The translations under genes were made by a program, and so were the position numbers. Of a DNA stretch of 64,000 nt, positions 36,286-48,112 are shown one piece after another. Where the stretch lies: NCBI GenBank assembly GCA_918026815.1, contig CAKJVC010000142.1, positions 372,001 through 436,000 of the forward strand, written 5' to 3'. Every line of letters begins with the position of its first letter. The first letter of the stretch is position 1. The notes below the pieces were generated by a model, which saw only the letters and a list, made by a program, of their open reading frames with translations, was not told where the DNA came from and made no database searches. This DNA is from Chalara sp. BL73. Taxonomy: Eukaryota; Ascomycota; Leotiomycetes; Helotiales.

Positions 36286-37278
36286 TCACCACCCCACCCC
36301 CATAAACTTAAACTTGAATATCCCGCCCTCGACAGCCTTCAAATCATGAATCAGCATGTGATCCGAGCAACGATCCCGATCCCCAAACCGATCATAGAAG
36401 TACCCATCGCCACCATCCATGTACTCATGCAGCCCCAGCAATTCCGGTTTACGCTCCGTGCTGATCTCGACTTTTACGGCATGAACCGGATGTAGCAGGG
36501 CGGTCGCTCTGACGATGGGTCGAAATTTTCTGGCGTTCTTCTTCGCGAAGATGCGCACTTTCTTCAAGGTTTGGATGTTGAGAAGAACGGCGGTCATCGT
36601 TGCGATGAACATCACATTATCTGACTCCCGGTCGACCCATTGAGATATCTGCTGGTCTACTGGTCGAACCGGACCGTCTAGGTTGACCTCTATAGTTCGC
36701 AGTCTGGTGCAGTGGGTGGTGATGATCTCCGCTAGCGCCTTAGTCATGTAATAGTCCAGGAGCGGCTGAGATCCAGCCTGGCTAGGTGCTGGCATTCCTT
36801 GTCTAGCGACCGTGGAGTAGCCTTTTCGCCAGAACCCGCGTTGGAGGTAAGGAGAGATTATGATGTTCTTTATGCAGGAGAGATGGTACGCAGGTACGCA
36901 TTCCACAAACGCTTTCAATGCATTGAGATTAATGGGTTTGCTTCCGGACATGCTTGAAGAGGGTGTGATATAGCTGTTTGCAAAGTCGAAGGTGTTGCAG
37001 GAATAGAGGACGCTTGCCGCCTCACATGATGTACTCTTATTCACAAACAATAAGGCTAAGAAGTTATTGGGAAGCTCTGGTCTGTGAGGCGCAAACATGA
37101 ATTTCTTGACTTTGACCTTGGGTTTAGCTTTAGATTTACTTTGTCCCTTGTCTCCAGTGGATCTCTCCCGGGGCCGATTTCTGATTTTGATTGGCCATGT
37201 ATGGCGAAGGACGTATGGGTAGATCATACTACGAATCTCGGGAGGCAGAGACTCAAAGTTGACTTTTGGAGTTCCCAC
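36286..37278 (-). CDS. 2EXR-domain protein
   Basis: Single-exon gene for 330 residues. The N-terminus carries the fungal 2EXR/F-box-like motif: FESLPPEIRSMIYPYVLRHT at about residues 8-27, then a Lys/Arg-rich insert, then ALLFVNKSTSCEAASVLYSC NTFDF, the conserved 'return to stem' helix of this group. The remainder, with conserved Trp and Asp pairs, has no known activity. Proteins of this type are abundant in moulds and are thought to mediate protein interactions, but their function is unproven. Start at 37278 (MGTPKVNFESLPPEIR) is the only ATG directly before the motif. Confidence 0.8.
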   Translation of the reverse strand: MGTPKVNFESLPPEIRSMIYPYVLRHTWPIKIRNRPRERSTGDKGQSKSKAKPKVKVKKFMFAPHRPELPNNFLALLFVNKSTSCEAASVLYSCNTFDFANSYITPSSSMSGSKPINLNALKAFVECVPAYHLSCIKNIIISPYLQRGFWRKGYSTVARQGMPAPSQAGSQPLLDYYMTKALAEIITTHCTRLRTIEVNLDGPVRPVDQQISQWVDRESDNVMFIATMTAVLLNIQTLKKVRIFAKKNARKFRPIVRATALLHPVHAVKVEISTERKPELLGLHEYMDGGDGYFYDRFGDRDRCSDHMLIHDLKAVEGGIFKFKFMGVGW

Positions 37279-39453
37279 TGGAGCCTAAGGCCGTATCAGT
37301 ATCAAGTTCTGTATAGAGGCCACGTTTAGATCGGAGTGGAGAGGAGAAGGACCTACTGCAATATTTACAGCGCATCTTCGTTCTCGCTCATGGCGAATCA
37401 GCATATAACGTAACATACTGGCAGTTCTTACGATCTCGTCTTCGTAGCTTCCAATAGAGATCCGTTTTGAGGATTCCTTGTCGGTCTGGAAAGCCAGGAG
37501 CTGAACTTGGATCCTTGTAAGAGCAGATATGGGAGAGCGAGCCTCGTCAAGCTGTCAGCCTTCAAGCGAAACCCGATATGGCAAGTTGGAGTCGCTCACT
37601 CTGGTTCTAGTAAGAGCAAAAGTGAATTAAGTTCTTCAAGATATTGACCCTCTATAAACCAAAGTTGCGGTTGAGAGAACCAGCTTTGTGGAGAAGGAAT
37701 CTTTGACGAGAGAAGCTCGTGGTGATCTGCTTTATGCTTATGGTAGCTGCAATTAGGATAATGAGAAAAGCCTCGGTGATAACCTCAAAGGAAGGCATTC
37801 AATGTTCTTCTATAATCTAGATATTAACCAGATTTGGAAGTAAGGGGAAGTGAGGAAGTTGCTATACTACCTTGGTACCACTTCCAACATTGACCATTCG
37901 TCCAGTTCAACCAACTTGCTCATGATCATAGAAACGTCCTCTCGACTCTTCTTATTATTGTTTCCACCACTCTGAGGCACTTACAACCTATCTCTTTGGT
38001 CCTGGCAAAGCTCTCGCGCGCCGCATATCTATCTAGATGCCTCTTCTGGAACTGCAGAAAGTATCTCCAGTATATGAGTATGCCCTCCGGGCTTGCTTAA
38101 GCTCCATCGTATGATATTCTAGATATAAACAGCTCCTTGAAATCAGACGGTACTCTAGACTTTCGTTACATTTGTGCATCAGTTTTAGAGCTCGTTTACT
38201 TACTATGTTACAAATTTTCGCATAGTTTCTTCCTTTTGGGATTAACCTCCAATTTTCGTATGCAGATTTGGGGGTCAAACCCAATATACTACGTTATAAA
38301 GTATGAAAAGATTTCTGCAAGCAGACACTTCCTTGAACCTTCCGTCAGGCTTGTGTATTCTTTATGCAGCTAGTTTACTTTCTATGATTCACCATTTTGC
38401 ATGTACTCTTAATTTGGGAGCTTGTTCCCAAGACACCAGGCGTGAACATAACTTGGAAAGCACAAGCGACTGGAAGAAATTTTCATTCGAGATACTAGCC
38501 GCACTTAGGTGCTCGAATTATATCTTATAAGAAGCTACGTTGGACTTTTGCTTCGAGGTACGTATTTCAATAACCGATGATGACGAGCAGAGGTTAACGG
38601 CTGCCAAGCAATGCCTCAACACCCTGCCAAGCCACTCCCGAGAAATCTTGACTTGACCTCAACTCTTCGTCCTTCGTCTGATTGATAACAACATGGATCT
38701 TATGCGTGTTAATAGATGCAACAGAATCATTCGTCTCACGCAGTTTCGGTATCTGTATAATGTAAGTAAGTTTATGTACGATTGGACACTATATAAAAGG
38801 TGGAGAATTTCATTCACAATTAAGTCATGTGCATGTTATGCAAGATCAGCACCCATCAAGAACAAGCAACCTCTAGGCTCTCTTTTCTCTGTCATCTTAC
38901 TGACGGATGGAAGATTAGCTGCTTGGTAGAGTCTACAAAGTATATCTTTGGTACCGAATACTGCTTCGGGGGTTTTTGAATTGCGGGGGCCTCACAGTAG
39001 TCGAGTCACACCGACCGAAAGAAAGCAGCCATTCAATTCTTATTTCCTTTTTATGGAACGATGGTTAGCTAAGCTTGCATTTACATCTCCAACAAGTCTG
39101 TCGACAAAACACATGACTTACTGGCCAGAATCGCCGCGATGCCCTAGTCATTTAATGCCGACCTAGCCGGGCCGAGGACAAAAAAAGTCATCTCCACACC
39201 CCCATTCTAGAGTCCTAAGATGATATCACCGATAGTGTTTCCCATTCAAATCCACAAATAATTTTAGTGTTAAGGTTAGGGTTATCCCCTATTTCCATTA
39301 TTGCCGTCTTTGGCCGAAAATCTTATTCATCAATTCTGCGCTATGACCATACCTTTTGTTGCATGTAACATGTGTTCTACTACATATATTGAACATTCTT
39401 GACATGAGAAACCCTTCCAAGGACAACGAGCTGAAGTTTTCATAAGCATTGGA
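37279..39453. other. Divergent intergenic region, no gene supported
   Basis: 2.2 kb with scattered short frames on both strands, none longer than about 85 codons and none recognised. The right end must hold the transporter promoter. Confidence 0.5.
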
Positions 39454-41264
39454 ATGTCGACGTTCAGACAGATTGAACGAATCCTCTCGCGCCCCGTTGC
39501 GAAGCCATACCGCTCAAAAAACATCGAGCATGAGATACCATACCTGAACGAGGATGGGCATCTAGAGTTTGCACCTGACGATGTAGAAAACCCCAAGAAC
39601 TGGTCCAAGCCGCGAAGATGGTATATCACAGTTGTATCCGTTTTGTTGGTGGTTAATGCCACATTCGCATCATCGAGTCCGTCAGGAACGCTCGAGGGGT
39701 CAAATGGGATAGTTGAATATTTCGGTGTCTCAGCAGAGGCGGCTGCGCTGGTTATTACATTGTTTTTGCTAGGGTATTGCTTTGGACCATTATTCTGGGC
39801 ACCATTATCAGAGTTTTATGGTCGACGATGGATATTCTACATTTCCTTTACTGGCTACGTTGCGCTGAACTTTTTGTGTGCTTTTGCGCCGAACTTCGGG
39901 GCATTACTCGCTGGACGATTTCTTACAGGAACATTTGCAAGCTCACCTCTTTCGAACGTGCCAGGCGTACTTGTTGATATTTGGGAGCCACTCGAACGAG
40001 GAAATGCTATGGCATTGTTCTCAATGATGACATTCGTTGGCCCGGCTCTTGGACCAGTGATAGCAGGTTTCCTGGAGCTCAAAAGGGATTGGCGATGGAA
40101 TTTCTATGTTATCCTCTGGTTTGCTAGCATCAGCGAGGCTCTCATGTTTACTATCCCGGAAACATACCCACCACAAGTGTTATTAAACAAGGCGAAACGG
40201 ATCAGAAGGCTCAAGATGCTAGGATTCGAAAATGTACAAACTCTGCATGAAGCTTCCGGTAGGAGTTTGATGCATAATTTCAAGGTCGCGTTAAGCAAAC
40301 CATGGGTCATTATGTTTGACCCTATTTCTTGGCTTGTGGCCATATATTTATCCGTGGTATATGCATTGCTTTACATGTTGTTCACGATCTATCCGATCGT
40401 ATTTCGACACATGCGTGGCTGGAACGCTGGTGTTAGTGAGCTTCCACTGATTGGGACAGTGATTGGGGCATGCCTAGGAGGGGCAATCATTTTCTTGAAC
40501 ACGGCAAGAGAAAGGAAGAGAGTAGAAGCGGGTCATCAGATGACTCCAGAAGATAGGCTTCTTATGGCAATGCTGGGCGGAGTCCTTTTTCCAGTCACAA
40601 TGTTTTGGTTTGGGTGGACTGCAAATTTCACTAGTGTCCCTGTAAGTGATTTTCCAACACGTCTTACCCAAAAAAAAAGACAAACGTGTTAACTTTTGAA
40701 TCATCATAGTGGATCGTCCCTACCATCGCAGGTGCCTTCCTCTCCACCGCAATCCTTCTCATTTTCGTGTCGTACCTCAGTTACCTGACAGACGCGTACT
40801 TGATGTACGCAGCGAGTGCTCTGGCTGCAAACACAGTCCTTCGTTCAGCCGCTGGAGCAGCAGCACCGCTGTTCACATCGCAGATGTTCAAAGCTCTTGG
40901 AATCGGCGGTGGCGCATCTCTCATTGGCGGCGTAGCCGTTCTCCTAATGCCAATCCCATTTGTATTCTATAAGTATGGCGGACTAATCCGCAAGCGCTCA
41001 AAGTTTGCGCCGACAGATGACAATAAAGAGAAGCCCTCACCAGCGCCTAGAGCTTTATCGGAGACAAGTTCTGTAACCGTAACCGAGAGTTCGCATGTTT
41101 CGCAGGAAGGTGTAGGAGCGCAAGGCGGAGATGATGTCTTTGGACATAGGGCAAGCGATGAAGGAGTCGATAGTGATTGTGTGTCCCAGGAATTGCCTCG
41201 AAGTCAAGATCCCAAAAAAGATTTGGAGAAAGGCATCTTTGAGCCAATTAGAGGCTTGGATTGA
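39454..41264 (+). CDS. MFS transporter, DHA1-type drug/polyamine exporter
   Basis: Plasma-membrane proton antiporter of the major facilitator superfamily. Exons 39454-40641 and 40710-41264 (intron GTAAGT...CATAG) give about 580 residues. A soluble N-terminus leads to NPKNWSKPRRW, the usual entry to span one. Twelve hydrophobic spans can be traced. The signature loop reads GYCFGPLFWAPLSEFYGRRW at about residues 107-126, matching the DHA1 motif A, and GRFLTGTFASSPLSNVPGVL is the motif C-like region. The last spans end at LIGGVAVLLMPIPFVFYKYG and a charged cytosolic tail of about 85 residues follows. The family includes Flu1/Tpo-type exporters of drugs, toxins and polyamines; the substrate is not deducible. 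No cluster core enzyme is next to it. Confidence 0.93.
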
Positions 41265-43767
41265 AGCATGTTTTCCCCTTTTGCAATAGATTAACGTTTA
41301 TCTTTGTATATTTGCCTTGCGTTCTTCTGCTTTTCCTGCTTTGATATGTTGCGCCGTTGCTACACAAGACGGACTAGACGTTGGCGTATCCATATCCGGT
41401 GAATCCCTTGATGCGCCGTTGCCCTAAACTGTACTTTTCGGAATTTGTGTGTATGTGCGGGTCACGGGAGGTCAATGTGGTGTAGCACCAATCGTTTTTA
41501 GTACTGCAGTTTGCGCATTGGTTGACTAGATTGACCGGTTGTAGAACATGGAAGATGCTGTGGCCGGAATGTTAGTGTGCTGAGTTTGCTGTTAAATTTC
41601 AGGCCATGGGAATTTAGGGCATGTCTGTCAATTGCTGAGCACGTTTCAATTGACGTCCTGGGCCAACAGTTCTGAAAGAGGTTGCAAATGGCAGTATTCA
41701 TGCGAGATTTTATCATTTTACTGGCCTTTCCGCAACCATCCAGGGCAATCTCAAGACTTGGCAGTTCTTTTGCGATCTGTCTGAAAATATTTCCTTGAAG
41801 TAGAACCGAGAGAAAACGATCACTCTTTGTGCGTCAGCACCAATCGACAGTTCACAAGGCCGAAATTAAGCTTCTATCCTATGATAGAGAGCCTCTAAGC
41901 TACTCTTGAATTGCGCTCTAAAATCTAGGTCTTCAGCACAAAGACTGCCCAGTCGAGAGATTCGATCCCTTCATCAAGAGTATAGTTTTCGTATAGCTAT
42001 GATGTTTAATGTATTTATTGAGTGATGGGAATCTTGACGCTAGACGCAAAACCTGCAAGACTTTTTTTCGGAGGGCTCTTGCTGATAGACAATAAGGCTT
42101 TGCTTTTGCAATTTCCTTTATTTTGGGGGGGGGGGTTACTTGACCAAAGGCAATCTCCACTCACCGCTCCCTTCCATGCTCTATTGTTAGCCGTGTTGCC
42201 CGGCGGCAAAGTTTCGTTTCCTCGCAGGCCACGCACGCTTAGCTGCTTCTCCGGGCCGTTAGTCCTACGATCTTTGCTTATTAGTCTCTTGTGTAGCACT
42301 AAGGAGGACACCCATGCGACAGTAACCGCGGGACGGCGGAGGGACACTTCACGTTCAGCCTCTTTCACCCACTTGCATGAATACTAAGGTTGTAATAAAA
42401 GAGTATTTTGTGGGATCAAAGGGCCCAGCGCTGCACAGCATACTATGCAAAAGCAAAGGTTGACAAATAAGCCGAAGGGTAGACTGTATGGCTTAGCTCT
42501 GAAAAGCTATTGGAATCATACCTTACAGTACCTAAACTACAAAGTGAGATTTCCTGCACAACGTATAGAGGCGCTATTTTGGTTGATCAGTAGTTGGCAT
42601 GCTTCAACACCGGAGGCGTTGTGAGATCTTTTATGCAAACAGATAGCAAGGTAGCATCTTACGCTGACAATATTATTGTTCTAAGGTCTGTTTTAGAGCA
42701 TGATTCCTTGAAAAATACGTACACTGAATTATTAAAACACCAGGAAGCGTTAGGGAATCATTTGCCGACCTATAATTGTCCTAAATATGCATGGTGTATC
42801 TTGTGTAAAAAGAAAGCTGACTAGTTGTGGCAATGTAGTACGCGTGTTGCTGCGATATTTTGTGTCAAGATGGTTGTCAAGTGTTGGGTGTGCTGAAAAT
42901 TTAGCAGTACTTTGGCAGTGGAATAAAGATCTCACAGGATTCGAAAGGATTTGTGTTGACTGCTTACTAACCTCTAGCATAGCTGTAGCTCCTGAAACAC
43001 CAGAGTCATGGCTATTACGCAGGCAACGACCTCTATTGACTAATAAATCAAGCTTAAAGTAGTCGATTTTTAACTTACTACATCCAGCCTTTTGGACGAG
43101 TAACTCGTCACATCCTTCATGATCTGGCTCTGGTTCAGGAAGTTGTGGGTGCAATGTCCAATGGTTGGTTGAAGATGACCATCCATGAACTAATACTCGA
43201 TAGCATTTCAAGTACTGATTAAGATTATATAACTATTGTTAAGCAGTGACCAACAATACCCTCTCGTAGGTACAGAGTTCCTAATCCATGTTTGACGTGG
43301 AGGAGAGCCCCCACCCATCAAGACACTAGACTTATTCGGTACCTCATAGCTGATTAGTCATCACGGCTTCAAGCAGTAGCCTATTTTAGTATCCACAATG
43401 TCAGATGGCAGGTTCATTTTCCATATTGAGCTCAGCTTCGAATTAGACATGTTCTCTTCTGGGAGCTTCCTCCTTATTGGCTTTCGTTTATATCCAATTT
43501 TACACATAGATAGGCATGCTAGAAGCAGTCTTGCGCAGGCGCGTCAAGGCGTGTTTTAATGCAGATGCAATAGCTGGCACTTCCATTGCCACAGTTTGTG
43601 CCACTGCTACGCGGTCGCCCTTTGCGAATAAGAAATCTTGCGAGAGAGAGACGCATTTAAAGAGAATGAATCACCCGCGATTTGCGTAAGTTGTTCTCCT
43701 CAGGCCAATTCATGCACCAGCTAGCGGACTTCGCATCAAGCATTCGGATACAACTAAGATCCTCTTC
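41265..43767. other. Intergenic, 2.5 kb, no gene supported
   Basis: Contains an 11-base G run (42125-42135), and overlapping open frames on both strands at 42015-42387 and 42750-43211 that look neither conserved nor coding. Some of this could be relic mobile DNA, but I see no terminal repeats or transposase signature. Confidence 0.45.
42125..42135 (+). repeat. Homopolymer run of 11 G
   Basis: Seen directly. G runs of this length are rare in this window and prone to length change or sequencing error. Confidence 0.9.
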
Positions 43768-44328
43768 TTGCTCCTTAAGCTGCTTACTATGCCTCTGATC
43801 CCTTACCGTGACGCAAGTGTCCTTCCTATCGGCATACCGCCACTCAATCTGTTTCGCATGTGGGCGCATTCTCCGTCAACTCTACCGCACATCATAAGTC
43901 TTGGGACCACAGTATTTAGAGACACTTCAATCTCCCCTCACCTACGAGAGCTACTTTGCTTGTTGAATGCGAGTGCACTTTCATGCGACTATCAATGGAA
44001 GCAGCACGCCTTTATTGCCAAGCAGAATGGAGTCTCGGAGAAGCAGATTGCAGCTTTGCTTGCCGGGGATATATCCGGGAACGATTGGTCACCAGAAGAG
44101 AGGGCACTGCTCGAGTTTGTAGATCAGGTTATCCGCGGACCTGAAGTGGCAGAACACGTTTTCATGAACGCGAGGGACTATTTTCCTGATCAGGCATTGG
44201 TGGAGATCGTGACAATGCAGGTGGGATTAACTGCCGCCCCAGAGCAGGGGGATTATGCGTTACTAATCAATGCAGGGTTTCTATTACAGCTTAGCCAGGA
44301 TAGCGACTGTCTTTCAGGTGGAGATTGA
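43768..44328 (+). CDS. Carboxymuconolactone-decarboxylase-like (AhpD-fold) protein
   Basis: Single-exon gene for up to 186 residues; the likely start is the second ATG at 43792 (MPLIPYRDASVLPIGIPPLN), giving 178. It matches the fungal carboxymuconolactone decarboxylase-like family: LNLFRMWAHSPSTLPHIISL, then LRELLCLLNASALSCDYQWKQH, with the conserved Cys-x-Tyr-x-Trp-x2-His arrangement instead of the bacterial AhpD CxxC. It ends with helix LVEIVTMQVGLTAAPEQGDY. These proteins form trimers of small helical subunits; roles range from decarboxylation to peroxidase activity, and the fungal ones are mostly uncharacterised. It is 2.5 kb downstream of the transporter on the same strand. Confidence 0.85.
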   Translation: MLLKLLTMPLIPYRDASVLPIGIPPLNLFRMWAHSPSTLPHIISLGTTVFRDTSISPHLRELLCLLNASALSCDYQWKQHAFIAKQNGVSEKQIAALLAGDISGNDWSPEERALLEFVDQVIRGPEVAEHVFMNARDYFPDQALVEIVTMQVGLTAAPEQGDYALLINAGFLLQLSQDSDCLSGGD

Positions 44329-46072
44329 GCAGACGAGCAAGGTGGGCATGCAAAAGGAGCTGGATGCAAGGAATAAGGAATGACTTTGGTTGAGATTGTG
44401 TGTATAACGTTCTCAAGTGTGCCTTAGCGGACGAAGAAATAAGGATATAATGATTGAATCTGCAAGTACCGGAATATCGGATCACAAAATGGCGCAGAAT
44501 GATCGTATGATCTGTTTCTTTCAAACTATATCTTGAAAAGATATCGTCAAGCAGCTTACGCATATCTTAGACTGGTACGGCCCATAGAAAAGACCACGTA
44601 AGATTAGTCACGGCGTCAGCCTATTTACCCAGTACCGCCAACCTGGTCGCCGGAGCCTCATTTTGGCTTCTCGCAAGGAACGACAGGTATTTAGCTTTGG
44701 CATGCTGTTGCCACGATGCATCTCGGAGATAACGTCAATTGCATACCACCTTCTCCACAATGGGGAGTCAAACACGGCTTACGAGACCCATTGGCCGCGC
44801 GGATGAATGGAGATTGTAAGACAGAGTATGAATTGAAGGGCTGAAATACACATGGGCCACTCAATCAAAATAGTACGGGCGAAGGCTGAATAATGAGTAG
44901 CTCCACCTTAAAAATATGGAAACAGTAGTATATGAAAGCTCTCAAAACAGCAAATTCATTCGGCATGGAACGACTTAGCCTTGTAGATGCCTACTTACCA
45001 CAAACAGTTACTTGAATAGGATATCCATCTTCAGGAGCTGCGCTCCTGCTTGGGATCACTCAGGGGTACACAACTTTAAGCGAGAACGATATTTGAGAAA
45101 TTGATTCAAGGGAAAGAAATCTGAATATACACCAAGACTAGAGCTGAGGTCGATTGCAGATACATTGCATATTGAGACTGTTTATCAAATTGCACTTGAT
45201 TATAGCAAAGAGAGACTTAGAAGGGTGGAGCTGAGAAACCTCCAGCAATGCTGCACTTAAGGAGATTAATACTTTGTTTTCTTTCCGTCTAACACTTCCG
45301 TGATACCCCCATAGCAAACAGCATGCATCGAAACATAACTGCAACACAAAAGAAAATAACAGAGCCTCAGAAGAACAACGAATTATGTGAAAATTTTCAA
45401 CAAGGAGGCGGCCTTGGCAGCGGAGTACCAGAATCTATTTGACTCAAGACCTATTTATAGTGCATTTTTCCAAAATATTGATTCATCACTGGTCAGGCCT
45501 CTGACATATGACACACTAAGCACATATTCTTACATGCATTGCAAAATTGCCCGGCTGGTAAGATTCCCACGTCACTTGATTTTTCGTAGCGAGATCTAAC
45601 ATCTCTTCCAGGCACAATTGGTTAGCGCGTGGGCCTTTTAAGCCCAAGGTTGAGAGTTCGAGCCTCTCGTCGGGCGAGTATCTTTGTTTTTGATGTTGTT
45701 TGAGCCGTTGGATTGGTGTGGTTAGGTGTGTGGTTGAGGTCCTCTGCTGCTTTTTCAACTTTTCTTTTGGTCCATCAGTCAGCTTGCTTGGCAAACCAGT
45801 AAGATATTAGATTGAAAATTGATAGTGGAAAAAGTTTAAAAACCTAGATTTTTCACTGGGTGACCTCAAAAGCTTGGTGATAGGCACTATATGGAAGTTT
45901 GAGCAAGGAATAAATATATCAAAGAACCAAAGCGCGTGGAATCAGAATACATTCTTCTTGGTTGCCTTCTATGTCTAAGTTCTCCCAATACCTGTTCCTT
46001 ACATCCCTATTTCGCTAAGCTAGGTCGCTATACTGCTGTAACATGTTTCTCGAATTTGCCGAAAAGTTGTGT
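44329..46072. other. Intergenic; only a tRNA-like sequence seen
   Basis: 1.7 kb between two 3' ends. Apart from the tRNA-Lys-like sequence at 45603-45676, no feature is supported; open frames on both strands overlap each other and look random. Confidence 0.5.
45603..45676 (+). tRNA. tRNA-Lys(TTT)-like sequence, acceptor stem not paired (possible pseudo-tRNA)
   Basis: Three arms fit tRNA-Lys. The D arm is GCAC-AATTGGTTA-GCGC with one A-C mismatch. The anticodon arm is TGGGC-CTTTTAA-GCCCA, giving anticodon TTT. The T arm is GAGAG-TTCGAGC-CTCTC. The 3' acceptor side (GTCGGGC plus G) would need GCCCGAC at the 5' end, but the sequence there is CTCTTCC, which pairs at only two positions plus wobbles. 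It is therefore either a decayed or 5'-truncated copy, or a sequence I have misregistered. No intron is needed. Confidence 0.5.
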
Positions 46073-47148
46073 TCACCCGAAAGTCTTGTTCATAAACTGA
46101 TGCGCAAGCTCAACACCTAAGAATGTAGCAGCATTCGCAGGTACTGCTCGAGCAAGTGCTGGGCCAAATCCAGGGAAGAATGCCTTGTATCCTCCGCTTT
46201 TATACAGACCACTAATCACGCCACCGATAGTAGGCTTGCCTTCCATTGTCTGCAATCTTGACTTCACTGTGTCTACTGGGAAGACTGGAATCCACATCGC
46301 GATACCGGCAGCTCCTCCCGCAGCGGTCACTGCCAGCAAGCTCAGTTCTCCTGCTTTGCCGGTTGAAGGATCCACCGGCGTCAAGCTTCTCTTAATATAT
46401 TCGTAGGTAGCAAAGTATGCTGCCGATCCAGGACCATCTCTGGCCAATGTTGCGGCCGAGCCTCGAAACACGGAACGCACACCACCCTCCTTGTATAATT
46501 GCCGGACCACATCCAAGCCTCCACTGTATTTAGGCTTTTCTCCGGGAGCCAATTGCTTTTGTCCTTGAATTTGGAGGAGTACCTTTACTCGCTCAAAAGG
46601 CGCAGTTATTGCCGTCATAGGAATCGCAGAGAAGAAACCTGCAGCGGAGACTTGCGCGACGGAGAGTTGATCGTTGTGTACAGTAGAAAAGCGACGGACG
46701 AGGTTCTTGCCAACATCGTAACCCCAAAATGAGACAGCGACTATGAAGTTGTTAGATAATTGCCCACTATAAGTTCGTGGCACATACACATTGGAGTGAC
46801 GCCAACCAACGGCGCGCTGACACCAGCATAGAGACCCCTTCGAAGGCCATCTTTTGCGACGCTTTTCCGTACGGCATCGATCGCTCCATTGTAAACACCG
46901 CGCTCTGCGGTTTGTAACCGCACCTTGATCAGATCGAAGGGATGCCCTACAATCACGGCACAAACACCACCAAAGCCTCCAGCTGCCAAACTTCTTAATC
47001 CTGCAAAGGATTTCTCCTTTACTTCTACTACATCTTCCCTGAGCTCAGCCTTCGTTACAGGAACATGTGGAATGTGTCCTGCAACTGCTGGCGGTAAGGC
47101 GTCGATGCTCTTATTTATTTGTGCGCCGGGCGAGGAGGAGGAAGACAT
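46073..47148 (-). CDS. crc1: Mitochondrial carnitine/acylcarnitine carrier
   Basis: Inner-membrane carrier that exchanges acylcarnitine for carnitine, feeding peroxisome-derived acetyl groups to mitochondria. Exon 1 is 47148-46788, intron 46787-46741 (GTATGT...CATAG), exon 2 46740-46073, giving about 342 residues. The three carrier repeats each have the PxD/ExxK/R signature: PFDLIKVRLQ, PFERVKVLLQIQ and PVDTVKSRLQ. Diagnostic stretches of this subfamily are APLVGVTPMFAVSFWGYDVG (across the intron), FFSAIPMTAITAPFERVKVL and VFRGSAATLARDGPGSAAYF. The N-terminal 45 residues are Ser/Pro-rich. Fungal orthologues are CRC1 of yeast and AcuH of Aspergillus, needed for growth on acetate or fatty acids. 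The start is preferred over an upstream in-frame ATG at 47271 that would add atypical sequence. Confidence 0.93.
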
Positions 47149-48112
47149 CACGGAGGTGCGGACAGAAGAATACAGCGAGAAGGAGATGAAGTGAGAAAAC
47201 CGCTTTGAGCCCTGGCAATCTGGATAATGTCGGCCATGCTGGGCCTCGGCTGAACGGCGGGCCGATCCCACGTCGGGACAGGAATGAAGTCTTGCACGTG
47301 ATGTGGGCCTTTTGATTAGGTAATCGCTCTGACAAATTATTTTATCTCTGGGTGTAGAACTGAGCTTCGGGTTTGGCGTACTTGTTGAAACTTGGGAAGT
47401 CGGGAATCAATTGGCAGCTATATATCGCATTGATGGCAGATATGGTAAGGCGAGTCAAGGCATAACAACACTCGTCCGTTCTTCCGGTACCCGGACCACT
47501 ACACGCAAAGAGAAAAGGTTTGGAGCAGAACTGGCATCCCAAGCTTCATCCCATTTTCCCGCCATACTTCTACCGATATAGCAGCAGCCACACAAAGACC
47601 CAAGATCCTCATGACTCAAATTGCACGGCATATGAAGGAAGTTATATCTTCGAGGATGAGCCGTTTCCTTTCTCGCTTGATACCCTAGGATCCTTGAATT
47701 GCATGAATGACGAAGATAGTGATCTGCAAAATATGGAAGCTTACATTCGTGGTCGCAGTCTATTTGACGTTGAAAAGGATTTGTCTGCAGGAACCCACCG
47801 CAGTTCGTCCTGAACAACACAGCAGGGCATGCCAGGCCCTGTCTTATCAGCTTAACACACAGTAGTGTCGCTGCGGAAAATCAATTGACCGCTATATTAC
47901 AACCGCCAGGGTTGGGCGCATCACAAAACACGTCGCTCCACAACCAGTCAACCACGCATGAAAAAACTGCCAGGTTCCTATATGACCAGCACATATAGAC
48001 GATGGCGCCGGCAAGGTAGCTCACGGTGAGTGCGGGATGCGGTGTAAGGAACTTTTCCTTCTTTCTTCTCCATTCATATGCCATTTTCATATTCTCACGA
48101 ATGCCTTAATCC
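47149..48112. other. Divergent intergenic region
   Basis: Both flanking promoters lie here. A 97-codon frame at 47520-47813 has an acidic, fairly even composition but no family match and overlaps an antisense frame, so it is left out. Confidence 0.45.

Noticed and set aside
42015..42387. Overlapping 117- and 121-codon frames on opposite strands
   Set aside because: Both strands are open for over 110 codons around a G run, and neither has a family resemblance. Such mirrored open frames usually reflect base composition.
42750..43211. 153-codon minus-strand frame, possible relic of a mobile element
   Set aside because: Part of it reads smoothly, but I found no terminal repeats, target-site duplication or transposase/reverse-transcriptase motif, so a mobile element is not supported.
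47520..47813. 97-codon acidic plus-strand frame between the carrier and coiled-coil genes
   Set aside because: Composition is coherent but no homologue, promoter or splice signal is recognised, and it has an antisense frame of similar length.
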